Assembly (NCBI RefSeq): GCF_000772935.1
Contig: NZ_JPVR01000081.1
Coordinates: 248,001-312,000, forward strand
Length of the DNA: 64,000 bases
Reading direction: 5' to 3'
From: Lysinibacillus boronitolerans JCM 21713 = 10a = NBRC 103108
GTDB taxonomy: Bacteria > Bacillota > Bacilli > Bacillales_A > Planococcaceae
In this document: positions 8,291 through 17,555 of the stretch, piece by piece
How positions within the stretch are numbered: position 1 is the first letter of the stretch
Layout of the letters: the number at the start of each line of letters is the position of its first letter
Program-made: the position numbers and the translations under genes
The notes under the pieces: model-generated
Databases searched by the model: none
What the model was told of the DNA's origin: nothing
What the model saw: only the letters and a program-made list of their open reading frames with translations

Positions 8291-8983
8291 ATGGGGACAT
8301 TATCAACACATTTATTAGAAAAGGCACGAATATATGAGCAAAGCACGCGGATTTCAGTGCCTGCCTATGACACATTATTTGCCGTGACTCAAGCCTATTT
8401 CCGTATGCATTTAGGGGAACAAGAAGCATCCCTGCTTATTTTAGGAGCTGGCGGGGGCAACGAGCTTTCTGCATGGGGACCTACAAACCCTAAATGGACG
8501 TTCACAGGGGTTGATCCAGCGATGGAAATGCTCCAAATCGCACAACATAAAGCCGTGCAACTCGATATTGAAAATCGCGTTCAGCTGCTACAAGGAACGA
8601 TTGAGTGCTTGCCACAATCAACACCGAAATTCGATGCGGCTAGCTGTATCCTCGTTCTTCATTTCATTGAAGATCGACAGGAGAAACTCCATTTACTGCA
8701 AAACATTCACAAGCAATTAAAACCTGGAAAGCCCTTTGTCCTCGCTTGTGCCTATGGTGAACGAGAAAGTGACGAGCTACAGGATCGCATCAAAATATGG
8801 CAAAGCTACTTTTTAGAGGCCGGCTATACAAAAGAAAAGGTAGCTAACATGGGCAAGGGCATCATGAATATTTCCTTCCTCTCCGATCAAGAAATCCAAC
8901 AGCTATTAAGTGAAGCGGGCTTTCAAAATATTACCCACTTTTTCTCATCAGGTCTCTTCGCAGGATGGATGAGCCACGCCTAA
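8291..8983 (+). CDS. Class I SAM-dependent methyltransferase
   Basis: ATG at 8291 follows TGGAGG with 8 bases of spacing. The frame is open upstream to 8186, but that part has no ribosome site. The 230-residue product has the glycine-rich SAM loop LLILGAGGGNELSAWG, the acidic end of strand 2 (FTGVDPAMEML) and a motif IV-like segment FDAASCILVLHFI. Rossmann methyltransferases of this subtype act on small molecules; the substrate is unknown. A GC-rich inverted repeat follows the stop. Confidence 0.8.
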   Translation: MGTLSTHLLEKARIYEQSTRISVPAYDTLFAVTQAYFRMHLGEQEASLLILGAGGGNELSAWGPTNPKWTFTGVDPAMEMLQIAQHKAVQLDIENRVQLLQGTIECLPQSTPKFDAASCILVLHFIEDRQEKLHLLQNIHKQLKPGKPFVLACAYGERESDELQDRIKIWQSYFLEAGYTKEKVANMGKGIMNISFLSDQEIQQLLSEAGFQNITHFFSSGLFAGWMSHA

Positions 8984-8989
8984 CCACAA

Positions 8990-9023
8990 AGCCCCCTCCA
9001 TTACACAATCAATGGTGGGGGCT
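8990..9023. terminator. Hairpin after methyltransferase gene
   Basis: The arms AGCCCCCTCCATT (8990-9002) and AATGGTGGGGGCT (9011-9023) pair with a single mismatch. The stem is GC-rich but lacks a clear T-tract, so termination strength is uncertain. Confidence 0.45.
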
Positions 9024-9086
9024 GAAACTTAGATTTATAGTGGTATTGAGCGGGCTCTCCACCAACATCCATCACATCGAAAAAAA

Positions 9087-9527
9087 TTACCAATAAATAC
9101 TGTAATAATAAACAGTGTCATCAATCGTCATGCCCATTTTTTCATAGAGCTTCTGTGCTTGGACATTATCTCTGGCAGTTTCTAGCATCATGTAACGAGC
9201 ATCTTCCTGCTGACAATAGATATAGCATTGCTCCATCAACGCCTGTGCTACACCTTGTTTTCTGGCTTGTTTCGCCACAAATAAATCATTTAAGAGAAAC
9301 GCTCGTTTCATAGCTACGGATGAAAAGACTGGAAACAATTGTGCAAATCCAACTGGCTCCTCCTCCAAATATGCCAGGAAAATAATAGACTCTGCGCCCA
9401 TTACTCGCTCCTGTATAAACTGCTCAGCTTGCTGTAAATCAGATGATTGTCCATAAAATTCACGATAGGCATTAAATAATGGGACTACGTCTCCCATCGT
9501 TTGCTGTGTCACCATACAAATTTTCAT
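9087..9527 (-). CDS. GNAT N-acetyltransferase
   Basis: This 146-residue single-domain GNAT has the acetyl-CoA loop visible as VAKQARKQGVAQALM (Q/RxxGxG/A pattern) and a C-terminal YEKMGM motif typical of the fold. ATG at 9527 has GGAGAT upstream. It is divergent from the adjacent MocR regulator gene (9638), sharing an intergenic region of about 110 bases, so MocR may control it. The acceptor substrate is unknown. Confidence 0.8.
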   Translation of the reverse strand: MKICMVTQQTMGDVVPLFNAYREFYGQSSDLQQAEQFIQERVMGAESIIFLAYLEEEPVGFAQLFPVFSSVAMKRAFLLNDLFVAKQARKQGVAQALMEQCYIYCQQEDARYMMLETARDNVQAQKLYEKMGMTIDDTVYYYSIYW

Positions 9528-9637
9528 GTTTTGATCTCCATTTCCTTTTGATTGTCCTTCTAGTATGATGGTAGTAAATAATCTGACATTTCAAAAGAAA
9601 CAGTTCCAAATATTTTAACATGTCAAGGTGGTGCCTT

Positions 9638-11020
9638 ATGGACGATTTTATCTTTCTATTAACAGAAAAAGAGGCAAAATATAAGCAAGTGTACCAGCAA
9701 ATTAAAGCACTTATTACGCAAGGTACACTTCAAACAGATGATTCCTTGCCCTCCATACGAAAACTTGCAGAAACTTTACAGGTCAGTCGTAATACTACAT
9801 TAACCGCTTATGAACAGCTTGTGGCAGAAGGATACATACGTGGGGAGGGACGAAAAGGCTATTTCGTCAATGCGCTAGAGCAGGTTTTTCTACAGGAGCA
9901 GGAACCGCCTCTTATATTACAGCCAAAAAGAAAGACTGCATCATACCTCGTAGATTTTCGTGCAGGGGCGGTCGATCAGCAACATTTTCCCATGAAAACA
10001 TGGCGCCAAATTGCCAATCAAGTATTACAGGAATCAACATGTTACGAATACGGAGAACTGTTTGGAGAATCAGTGCTAAAGGAGCAGCTTGTGCCGTATT
10101 TACTGCAAGCAAGAGGGGTTTATACAACGAGCGACAATATCATCATTGGTAGTAGCACACAGCAAATGCTCTTGTATCTTGGCTTTTTACTAAAGGATTC
10201 TTTCCCAAGCATTCTTTTGGAAGACCCTGGCTATAATGGTGCACGTGAGGCCTTCCAGTTACATCACTTCGAAATAGAGTCACTACCTGTAAGGGAAACA
10301 GGAGCTCAACTTGACATACTCCAAAACTGTCAATCACGCTTAATGTATGTCACCCCATCACATCATTTCCCATACGGTGTGTCCATGTCTATTCAGCAGC
10401 GACAGACCTTAATACAATGGGCTCAACAAGTCGATGGTTATATTCTAGAGGATGATTATGATGGAGAGTTTCGCTATACGCAACAGCCATTTCCTGCCCT
10501 TGCCTCCATCGATTCATCAAGGGTAATCTATCTCGGCACCTTCTCCAAATCGTTTTTACCAGGTGTGCGTTTAAGCTATATGGTGCTACCAAATACACTT
10601 GTTCAGCCCTATAAAGAGCGTTTTGCTCATTTTGAACAAAATGCTTCGTCCCTCCATCAACGCACAATGGCCCAATTTATGGCGCAGGGAGAATGGACAC
10701 GCCATATTAAACGAATGCGTTTGACCTATAAACAAAAAATGCAACACCTTGTGCAGGAGCTACAACGACATTTTGGTCAGCAAATAGCCGTGTTAGGCGA
10801 GCAATCAGGCCTATATGTATTAGTGAAGATAAAGTCTTCACTTTCCGAGCAGCAGTTAATCCAAAGAGCGGCGACTTATGGTGTAAAGGTTTATCCGACA
10901 AGTCCCTTTTTTATCCATCAAACAAATGAGGAACCCATGCTGCAATTAGGCTTTAGTAAATTAACGCTGGAAGAAATCAAGCTGGGCATCGAGCTGTTAA
11001 AAGAGGCGTGGCAGCCATAA
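9638..11020 (+). CDS. MocR-family (GntR-aminotransferase) regulator
   Basis: From ATG at 9638 (AAGGTGG upstream) the product has 460 residues: an N-terminal GntR winged helix (YKQVYQQIKALITQG; SIRKLAETLQVSRNTTL), a linker, and a type I aminotransferase-fold domain. The PLP lysine is in the segment LGTFSKSFLPGVRLSYMV, and EDDYDGEFRY is the family signature. MocR proteins sense PLP or amino-acid-related ligands and often regulate a divergent gene; here that is a GNAT. A related, better-known member is PdxR, but no pdx genes are nearby. Confidence 0.88.
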   Translation: MDDFIFLLTEKEAKYKQVYQQIKALITQGTLQTDDSLPSIRKLAETLQVSRNTTLTAYEQLVAEGYIRGEGRKGYFVNALEQVFLQEQEPPLILQPKRKTASYLVDFRAGAVDQQHFPMKTWRQIANQVLQESTCYEYGELFGESVLKEQLVPYLLQARGVYTTSDNIIIGSSTQQMLLYLGFLLKDSFPSILLEDPGYNGAREAFQLHHFEIESLPVRETGAQLDILQNCQSRLMYVTPSHHFPYGVSMSIQQRQTLIQWAQQVDGYILEDDYDGEFRYTQQPFPALASIDSSRVIYLGTFSKSFLPGVRLSYMVLPNTLVQPYKERFAHFEQNASSLHQRTMAQFMAQGEWTRHIKRMRLTYKQKMQHLVQELQRHFGQQIAVLGEQSGLYVLVKIKSSLSEQQLIQRAATYGVKVYPTSPFFIHQTNEEPMLQLGFSKLTLEEIKLGIELLKEAWQP

Positions 11021-11037
11021 CCGTCAACGTTATGGCT
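11013..11037. terminator. Hairpin at end of MocR gene
   Basis: The arms AGCCATAAC and GTTATGGCT are perfectly paired around 7 bases and include the MocR stop codon. It sits between convergent genes; the T-tract is weak. Confidence 0.4.
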
Positions 11038-11053
11038 CTTACCCCCATACCAC

Positions 11054-12277
11054 TTAAAAATAATCAATAAATGTTGGGATACCTACTGGTAAAACCGCCT
11101 CGAGCAATGCAATTTCCTCTGCACGTCCCTGTAATCGTTCAATTCTTTCTAAATAGGTTGGACGTTTATAGCCTAACAGCATGGTCGCCAATGTTTGCAC
11201 CGTTAAATGCACAGCATTCGCGTTTAACGTCTCACTTACCTTTTGCACAGAAAGGTTTCCATCTTTCATTTTGATGATGTACGTACCATTATTCCACGCA
11301 ACAGTACGATCACTGACAGCTAGCTGGAGCTCGAAATTCTGACCGACAAATGGATAGCGCAGTAAAAATTCTTTGACATCGACGATTCTTGCCATGAAAT
11401 ATGGCGATACCTTTTGAATGATCTCACTATCCTCTAATAGAAAGGCTACCGCTTCATTTCCGGTTGTTTTCCCGTAGACATTGTAGACCATCGAGCTGTG
11501 AGCCGAGACGAAATTCCATAAACCTTTACGAGCCTCTTCCTGCAAATAAACGATTTCATCAATGTAATAATTTTCCTCCATAATACGATAGAACATGTAG
11601 CCCTGTGCCACATCTTCTTCATCATAGTAGACCGCTGCCTGAAGGTTCACATCACTATCTATAAATTTCTCCTCCCAGAAATCCTCCTGAAATTTCTCGT
11701 TCCAGGCAATACTATTGCGCACCATTACCCCATGCGTCTTCTGCGCATAGCGTGAGTATATATCCACCACATCCTCATGCTTCGGATCAACTCTGCGAAT
11801 TTTCCCATTTAGCCCAGCATAATGAGGAAGCTGTGTATCCTTCACTTGAAACTCCACAATATCACTCATAATTTCCCATCCCTTTTTGCGGTAATAAGGA
11901 ATAGAATATGGAAATAAATAGGATATATACTGTCCTTCATTTCGCATACTTTGCAGACTTTCAATGATCAAGCTCTCCATTAAGCCATGCCCTGAATATT
12001 CAGGGTATGTCCCAACTGCTGTGATGCCACCCATTTCATAAATCTTGCCATGCACATTCACCTCAAAAGGCAAACTTAAAATTTGCGATACAAGCTGTGA
12101 ACCATCAAACCACCCGATAGCATGCCCTTCATTAAATTGCCTACTCTTCGCATTCACAAAGCGACGATCCTTGTGAATGGACATTGACATTTGAAAGACA
12201 TAATTCAGTAAATCAATGGACTGTGCCATTTCATCTAATCGAATTTCTCGCATGATTAAGCCTTTTCGTTGATTCAT
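11054..12277 (-). CDS. Eis-like GNAT acetyltransferase
   Basis: The 407-residue protein has the three-part layout of the Eis family: an N-terminal GNAT (about 10-150; acetyl-CoA region GTYPEYSGHGLMESL), a second divergent GNAT, and a C-terminal SCP2-like domain (about 300-400). Eis enzymes acetylate amines such as aminoglycosides or lysine side chains; the natural substrate here is unknown. ATG at 12277 overlaps the stop of the upstream ATPase gene (ATGA), implying coupled translation; MREIRLDE (codon 9) is an alternative start. Confidence 0.82.
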   Translation of the reverse strand: MNQRKGLIMREIRLDEMAQSIDLLNYVFQMSMSIHKDRRFVNAKSRQFNEGHAIGWFDGSQLVSQILSLPFEVNVHGKIYEMGGITAVGTYPEYSGHGLMESLIIESLQSMRNEGQYISYLFPYSIPYYRKKGWEIMSDIVEFQVKDTQLPHYAGLNGKIRRVDPKHEDVVDIYSRYAQKTHGVMVRNSIAWNEKFQEDFWEEKFIDSDVNLQAAVYYDEEDVAQGYMFYRIMEENYYIDEIVYLQEEARKGLWNFVSAHSSMVYNVYGKTTGNEAVAFLLEDSEIIQKVSPYFMARIVDVKEFLLRYPFVGQNFELQLAVSDRTVAWNNGTYIIKMKDGNLSVQKVSETLNANAVHLTVQTLATMLLGYKRPTYLERIERLQGRAEEIALLEAVLPVGIPTFIDYF

Positions 12278-13002
12278 GATTCCCTCTCCTCATCAAATAA
12301 CTCTCTTAATATCGACTGTGGTGCATCTAAAAAACGTTTGGTCACAATATAATGAATTGTATCCTCATAGCGAATGGATTCAATTTCTCCTTGATCAAAA
12401 CTATAAATCGTTGCATTCGGATAGCCAAGCAAAATGGGTGAGTGTGTAGCAATAATAAATTGTGCCTCATGCTCAAGGTCCTTCATTATTTTCAGCAAGC
12501 TCAGCTGCCTCGTTGGAGACAATGCTGCCTCAGGCTCATCCAATAAATAAATGGCTTTCCCCTTAAAGCGATTCATAAATAACGCAAGAAAGGATTCACC
12601 ATGAGATTGATGATGTAGCGATTTCCCACCAAAAGCGTTATATCTCCTTGGATCTTCTATCAAATCAATATGACTGGCAAATTGATAAAATGTTTCTGAT
12701 CGAAGAAAAAACCCATTCGAAATTTTCGGCAGCCACGACAAACGGATATATTCCCCCAATGAAGATTCCGCCTTATGTACTTCATATAAATTTTGACGAC
12801 CGCCACCAGCCGTATTGAAATCGCAGCGATCAGCAATCGCCTCAAGTAATGTTGATTTCCCAGAACCATTTTCCCCAACAAAGAACGTCACATTTGTTGG
12901 GAATTCTAGCTCATGCAAATCCTGCAAGCTTGGTATATTAAAAGGATACTCCTGTTTATTGGGAATCGTATCCTGTAACACCTTACATGATTTTAAATAC
13001 AT
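12274..13002 (-). CDS. ABC-type AAA ATPase (SMC/RecF-like)
   Basis: This 242-residue stand-alone nucleotide-binding domain has Walker A GENGSGKSTLL (about 43-53), a signature-like segment near SHGESFLALF, Walker B IYLLDEPEAALS and an H-loop ATHSPIL. It belongs to the predicted-ATPase group (AAA_21/AAA_23) rather than transporter ATPases, as no permease is near. A GGGAGG site precedes the start. It overlaps the Eis-like gene by 4 bases, so the two are cotranscribed. The function is unknown. Confidence 0.8.
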   Translation of the reverse strand: MYLKSCKVLQDTIPNKQEYPFNIPSLQDLHELEFPTNVTFFVGENGSGKSTLLEAIADRCDFNTAGGGRQNLYEVHKAESSLGEYIRLSWLPKISNGFFLRSETFYQFASHIDLIEDPRRYNAFGGKSLHHQSHGESFLALFMNRFKGKAIYLLDEPEAALSPTRQLSLLKIMKDLEHEAQFIIATHSPILLGYPNATIYSFDQGEIESIRYEDTIHYIVTKRFLDAPQSILRELFDEERES

Positions 13003-13019
13003 TTCATTTCCTCCCTAAT

Positions 13020-13428
13020 CTTATTATAGCGAACATCCCCCTAGCTGAAACGTATTCCACCCACCTGTTTGATTAAAATGTCACCTTTTTATGTATCCAT
13101 TCGAACCAGCCACCACATAAATAGCCTAAAACAGCTTACGAAGTCCCTACCATTTTCACAATTCGCTATGAGATATTTCCCGAGAAATAAATAAAAAACA
13201 TGTCGAAAGTTGCAATTTCCAAAGGTAAAAACATGTCATATTTTTGATTTTCTGATAAAATAAGCGGACATTGACCTCCTCTCTAACTGATTAAGTGAAT
13301 GATTTCCCTGCAACATGCAGTAGTGTTTTCCATTGCAATTTATTTCGCTGTAGCTTGCTGATCAATTCTCTTAAATAAGCAAGTTGCCCCTCATTCCATG
13401 ATTACCTTGGATTTTTTTCTGGAAAGGG
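13020..13428. other. Intergenic stretch, no gene seen
   Basis: No convincing ORF was found here. There is a short minus-strand reading frame of 11 codons with a good GAGGAGG site near 13280. Two direct copies of AAAAACATGTC occur near 13200 and 13230. Neither is enough to call a feature. The 42-bp tandem repeat begins just after. Confidence 0.5.
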
Positions 13429-13441
13429 TTGCCTCTCTATT

Positions 13442-13609
13442 ATGATCACCTAGGGTTCCTTTCTGAGCGGGTTTTCTCTCTTTATGATCACCTAGACTTC
13501 CTTTCTGAGCGGGTTGTCTACCTTTTTGATCACTTAGACTTCCTTTCTGAGCGGGTTGTCTACCTTTTTGATCACTTAGAAATCCTTCTTGAGCGCGGAT
13601 TCCCTCACT
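13442..13609. repeat. 42-bp tandem repeat, about four copies
   Basis: Four successive units begin at 13442, 13484, 13526 and 13568, exactly 42 bases apart, with a partial unit before them. Common parts of the unit are TGATCACYTAGACTTCC and TTTCTGAGCGGGTT. The middle copies are nearly identical and the outer ones diverge. Because 42 is a multiple of three, a reading frame (13429-13692) stays open with a 14-residue repeat, but it has no good ribosome site. I treat the array as intergenic DNA. Confidence 0.8.
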
Positions 13610-13728
13610 TGATGTTCACCTTTAACATTTTTCATCACTCTTCAGCGTCTTCCACCATCTCCAAAGTTCTAACTATTATCCCTCGCTCATAAATTGAGTA
13701 ACAATCAAAAGTCAGAAGGAGAATCGCG

Positions 13729-13944
13729 ATGTTTGTGACTCATTATTATGAAAACAAGACGTCCGTTTTAAGTCAATTGCTCGTCAAGCTACCTACTGTG
13801 GAAGAGGATATTCGCATTAAAGGGCGCAAGGCAAAGGTGTTGGAGGTACTTCAAGTCGATGACAACAATTTTCATGTAAAGATATTGTTCGAAAAAATCC
13901 CTAAAAAGCAGCCTCTTAAAGAGCTTGGAAAGAAAAAGAGATAG
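13729..13944 (+). CDS. Small hypothetical protein, 71 residues
   Basis: ATG at 13729 follows AGAAGGAG with good spacing. The product, MFVTHYYENKTSVLSQLLVK to the basic tail KELGKKKR, looks like a small, mostly beta, soluble protein with a strongly positive C-terminus. The function is unknown. It sits between the 42-bp repeat and the fumC promoter region. Confidence 0.65.
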   Translation: MFVTHYYENKTSVLSQLLVKLPTVEEDIRIKGRKAKVLEVLQVDDNNFHVKILFEKIPKKQPLKELGKKKR

Positions 13945-14050
13945 TCGACTAAAACATGTTTATTCCATTAAATTTCGGGAATAAAATAGGCAAGGATTGC
14001 GAATCATTCTCATCTTAAATTTCTTCAAGCATATCCGTTGACTTTTTAAT

Positions 14051-14072
14051 TGATAACAATTATCATTATCAA
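14051..14072. promoter_or_regulatory. Fur-box-like operator upstream of fumC
   Basis: GATAACAATTATCATTATC (14052-14070) matches 16 of 19 bases of the classical Fur box. A weaker related stretch, GCGAATCATTCTCATC, lies about 45 bases upstream. The site is about 155 bases before the fumarase start. Iron-dependent repression by Fur or a relative (PerR, Zur) is inferred. Confidence 0.5.
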
Positions 14073-14138
14073 TAGATTATTTCTTTTCTCCAAATTGCTT
14101 TATTCAGAATCCCCCTCTTTTTTGAATAAGCATGTATC

Positions 14139-14178
14139 AAACGGATATTCTTACATCAGACTAAGAGTATCCGTTTTT
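14139..14178 (+). terminator. Terminator-like hairpin in fumC leader
   Basis: The arms AAACGGATA (14139-14147) and TATCCGTTT (14168-14176), followed by TTATCTG, form a hairpin between the Fur-like box and the fumC ribosome site. It could end a short upstream transcript or attenuate fumC. Confidence 0.4.
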
Positions 14179-14224
14179 ATCTGTACATGAGGAAAATTTT
14201 ACATACTAAAGGAGCTGTTTTGAC

Positions 14225-15616
14225 ATGGATTATCGTATTGAAAAAGACACTATGGGTGAAATTAAAGTACCTGCCAATAAAATTTGGGGCGCGCAAACAC
14301 AGCGCAGTAAAGAAAATTTCCAAATTGGTACGGAACAAATGCCAATCGAGCTTGTGCAAGCTATGACAATCCTAAAGAAAAGTGCAGCGATTGCGAATAA
14401 TAAACTAGGCAAACTTTCTGATATTAAAGCAAATGCCATCGTGCAGGCTGCAGATGAAATTTTAAATGGTCAATGGGACGATCAATTCCCTCTTGTGGTT
14501 TGGCAAACTGGTAGTGGTACCCAATCCAATATGAATGTAAATGAAGTCATTGCTCACCGTGCGAATCAACTATTAGAGGATGCTGGTGAAGCGGACCGTA
14601 TTCATCCAAATGATGATGTCAATAAATCTCAAAGCTCAAATGATACCTTCCCAACAGCATTGCATATTGCGGCTGTCTTAAAAGTGGAAGATTATTTATT
14701 ACCAAGATTACGTTTACTAAAAGCAACCTTGGAAGATAAAGCAGCTCAATTTAAAGACATTATTAAAATTGGTCGTACGCATTTACAGGACGCGACACCT
14801 CTTACATTAGGTCAAGAAATTAGCGGCTGGGCAGCTATGCTGGCAAAATCAGAGCATATGATTATCCAAAATATTGACTATATGAAGGAGCTTGCAATTG
14901 GTGGAACAGCGGTCGGTACAGGAATCAATGCTCACCCTGAATTTGGTGATCGTGTGGCTGAGGAAATTAGTGTGCTAACAGGCAAACAATTTACATCAGC
15001 TGCAAATAAATTCCATGCCCTAACGAGTCATGATGAAGCAGTTGTAGCACATGGTGCATTAAAGGCTTTAGCGGCTGATTTAATGAAAATTGCCAATGAC
15101 GTTCGCTGGCTAGCAAGTGGCCCTCGTTCAGGTATTGGTGAAATTACGATCCCAGAAAACGAACCAGGCTCTTCCATTATGCCAGGTAAAGTAAACCCTA
15201 CTCAAAGTGAAGCAATGACAATGGTTGTCACACAAGTAGTTGGGAATGACGCAACAATTGCCTTCGCCGCTTCTCAAGGTAACTTTGAATTAAACGTCTT
15301 TAAACCAGTCATCATTTACAACTTCTTACAATCAACTCGCCTATTAGCGGATACAATGAAATCATTTAACGACCATTGTGCGGTAGGTATTGAACCAAAC
15401 AAAGAGGTACTCGATCATAATTTACAAAATTCATTAATGCTTGTAACGGCATTAAACCCATATATTGGCTATGAAAACGCAGCAAAAATCGCAAAACAGG
15501 CCCACAAAGAAGGCACGACCTTAAAGGCAGCAGCCATCGCAAGTGGCTTACTTACAGAAGAACAGTTCGACGAATATGTAGACCCAGCAACAATGATTTA
15601 TCCGAATGTAAAATAA
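14225..15616 (+). CDS. fumC: Class II fumarate hydratase
   Basis: This 463-residue enzyme catalyses the reversible hydration of fumarate to L-malate in the TCA cycle. Visible family motifs are SGTQSNMN (97-104), RTHLQDATP (catalytic His region, about 184-192) and the superfamily signature [10 protein letters not shown] (315-324) with the catalytic Ser loop. The length and motifs match iron-independent homotetrameric fumarases (FumC/CitG) rather than aspartase. AAAGGAG precedes ATG 14225. A strong terminator follows. A Fur-like box upstream suggests iron control. The microcompartment operon at 23-36 kb encodes a malate-dehydrogenase-like enzyme, but there is no operon link. Confidence 0.95.
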   Translation: MDYRIEKDTMGEIKVPANKIWGAQTQRSKENFQIGTEQMPIELVQAMTILKKSAAIANNKLGKLSDIKANAIVQAADEILNGQWDDQFPLVVWQTGSGTQSNMNVNEVIAHRANQLLEDAGEADRIHPNDDVNKSQSSNDTFPTALHIAAVLKVEDYLLPRLRLLKATLEDKAAQFKDIIKIGRTHLQDATPLTLGQEISGWAAMLAKSEHMIIQNIDYMKELAIGGTAVGTGINAHPEFGDRVAEEISVLTGKQFTSAANKFHALTSHDEAVVAHGALKALAADLMKIANDVRWLASGPRSGIGEITIPENEPGSSIMPGKVNPTQSEAMTMVVTQVVGNDATIAFAASQGNFELNVFKPVIIYNFLQSTRLLADTMKSFNDHCAVGIEPNKEVLDHNLQNSLMLVTALNPYIGYENAAKIAKQAHKEGTTLKAAAIASGLLTEEQFDEYVDPATMIYPNVK

Positions 15617-15630
15617 TGAGAGCGACCATA

Positions 15631-15664
15631 AAAAGATTGAGGCTAATGGGCTTCAATCTTTTTT
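15631..15664 (+). terminator. fumC terminator
   Basis: The arms AAAAGATTGAGGC and GCTTCAATCTTTT are followed by T residues. The same stem sequence recurs almost unchanged at 19887-19917. Confidence 0.85.
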
Positions 15665-15764
15665 GTTTATGGGAAATATCTTTAAGAAAGCAAAAATCGC
15701 ATTCATGCCAAATAGCTTCCTAATTATCCTCCATTACAGATGCTTATAACAAGTTAAAATTCTC

Positions 15765-16748
15765 TCAGCTTATCTCATTCAGCTTTAAATTAAACGACAA
15801 TTCATCGTCAATCAAATTATATGTATTACTTTTTTCTTGTTTAGATAATTTAGAGATATAATGATAGTAGTTTGGTAATATTTCAAAATCATAATTTAAA
15901 TAATCTCGTATTAATTGGTCATCTTGAAATTTTGAAACATCCTCGTCTAACAAATCATGTTTTATTAACTCTTTAGTATTGTTAGTAAAATCAGATACTA
16001 CGTATGACAGAACATTGTTCTCATATCGTAAGTTTTCAGAAGCACCTGAATAATTTAGTAAAGATAGTAATGTCGCATTATTAAAATTTTGTTGGTCAAT
16101 TAAAGTTGAAACCTCCATTAAGTAAATCGATTCAAGGTGGTCATGATAAGGATTTTCTATATCTACTCCATTATACATTGCTTGTTTCTCAAAGGGTCTT
16201 ATTCTCCCAGTTTTTAACAGTAATAAGTGACTATGATTGCTTAGATAGATGTTTTTGGACGTATCTAATCTAAGTAAATTATCTCCGTTTGGAAGGTAAG
16301 GATTTAATCGTTTTATCTCTCCTGTTGAAGTGTTTACCAAAAAAATACATTGATAAAAAGGACGTCCATAGTTCATTTCTCTTTTCGTAATAAAATACAA
16401 CAAATATTGATGATTGAGGTAAATTAACTTGGAATAATAGCTTTCCTCCTTAAGTTCTTCAGAAGAAAAATAATTGTTTAAGTCTAATGTTATTGCATTG
16501 ATTTGACTGAATGTTTGAAGATTAATTCTATGAAAGTTTATGCTATTATTAGCTTTTAGACTAAAACAAAATTCATTATTCACAGTATCCAAAGCAAACT
16601 CGTCATAGTGGGTGTCGAATCGTTGGTTGTTTTTGATCGTGCCGTTTTTTAAATTAATCTCACAATGCGCAATACTAGCATGTTCTAATAAAATAGCTTC
16701 AAACTCTTCTTTAACTTGATTTGTAGGAATTAGTTGTTTATTACTCAA
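15765..16748 (-). CDS. Orphan hypothetical protein, AT-rich
   Basis: This 327-residue soluble protein has no signal peptide, membrane segment or motif I recognise. The sequence is rich in Asn, Tyr and Leu, with repeated strand-turn patterns such as YSKLIYLNHQYLLYFI and KNIYLSNHSHLLLLKTG that suggest a beta-propeller-like fold. The start is TTG at 16748 behind GGGGGG. Base composition is visibly more AT-rich than flanking genes, suggesting acquisition. A lipoprotein gene lies just upstream on the same strand (31-base gap), so they may be cotranscribed. The function is unknown. Confidence 0.6.
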   Translation of the reverse strand: MSNKQLIPTNQVKEEFEAILLEHASIAHCEINLKNGTIKNNQRFDTHYDEFALDTVNNEFCFSLKANNSINFHRINLQTFSQINAITLDLNNYFSSEELKEESYYSKLIYLNHQYLLYFITKREMNYGRPFYQCIFLVNTSTGEIKRLNPYLPNGDNLLRLDTSKNIYLSNHSHLLLLKTGRIRPFEKQAMYNGVDIENPYHDHLESIYLMEVSTLIDQQNFNNATLLSLLNYSGASENLRYENNVLSYVVSDFTNNTKELIKHDLLDEDVSKFQDDQLIRDYLNYDFEILPNYYHYISKLSKQEKSNTYNLIDDELSFNLKLNEIS

Positions 16749-16779
16749 AAATATCCCCCCTGATAAATCTATTTTACTT

Positions 16780-17379
16780 TTACTCCTTACCGGCCTCTGA
16801 ATAAAGAAGTTTTTCGAGTTCGTCCACCTTGTTCCCGTCTAATTGGTGTGTGAGCCCGAATGTTTCACCCTTGCCATCGTTATTGATAATTACGTTGAGA
16901 TCGTGAAGTAATTCAGTAAAATACTTGAAACATTTAGTTAATTCTCCATAGAACTCAGCTGTATCAAGACCTTGTTGTTTTTCTACCGATATCACATAAT
17001 CCAGATGTCCCATCAAAATCTGCAGTACATTTAAATTTTCAAAATCCTTTTGAAGGTCTTCCCCTTGAACCCTAAAATATAGCATTTCCTTCGTGAGACG
17101 ATCTGCCCTTAGATAATATTCGTCAACATCTGTTGTTTTGTTAATATCTTGGGCATGATAGGCAATCCATGCTTCCAACGTTGGTTCAATCTCATAGTTA
17201 TTGAAGTCTTCAGGGGTTGATACATCATTCCAAATTTTCGAAGGGTTTACTGCTGCTACTTGTTTGATTGTTGTTTCTTCTGTTTTTACCTGTTCCCCTT
17301 TCGTTTCTCCTTCCTCGGTACAACCTATTAACAATCCACTTATCAATAGTCCTGTCAATACAACATTTAAGAGCTTCAT
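16780..17379 (-). CDS. Putative lipoprotein
   Basis: From ATG at 17379 (AGGAG 8 bases upstream) the product has a short signal peptide MKLLNVVLTGLLISGLLIGC ending in a lipobox (LIGC), so Cys 20 should be lipidated and the protein anchored outside the membrane. The mature part is helical and acidic (EEGETKGEQVKTEETT, then long helices). No enzymatic motif is seen. It lies upstream of the orphan gene on the same strand. Confidence 0.7.
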   Translation of the reverse strand: MKLLNVVLTGLLISGLLIGCTEEGETKGEQVKTEETTIKQVAAVNPSKIWNDVSTPEDFNNYEIEPTLEAWIAYHAQDINKTTDVDEYYLRADRLTKEMLYFRVQGEDLQKDFENLNVLQILMGHLDYVISVEKQQGLDTAEFYGELTKCFKYFTELLHDLNVIINNDGKGETFGLTHQLDGNKVDELEKLLYSEAGKE

Positions 17380-17519
17380 CTCTCTCACTCCTCTTTAGAA
17401 GGTTAGCCATTTATTATAATAATACCTTACACTAGTTAATTTTTATAATATTTCCCATTTAATAGTTACGTTTAACATGGCTGATTCTCTATGTATCTCG
17501 CAGTAATGGCAAAATTAAA

Positions 17520-17544
17520 AGCCACCCTCATGATGAGTGCGACT
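17520..17544 (-). terminator. Terminator of GNAT gene
   Basis: A stem with some G-T pairs between AGCCACCCTCA and TGAGTGCGACT, followed on the minus strand by TTTTAATTTTG, lies 12 bases beyond the GNAT stop. Confidence 0.5.
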
Positions 17545-17555
17545 TTCCTAACCTC

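Noticed and set aside
9912-10901. Minus-strand ORFs inside the MocR gene
   Set aside because: They are antisense shadows of a long, well-supported coding frame with recognised domains.
13260-13300. 11-codon leader peptide on the minus strand
   Set aside because: A good ribosome site is present, but there is no downstream gene in that direction for it to control.
13429-13692. 87-codon ORF across the 42-bp repeat
   Set aside because: The open frame follows from a unit length divisible by three; the start codon (TTG) has a ribosome site placed too close, and the product has no independent support.
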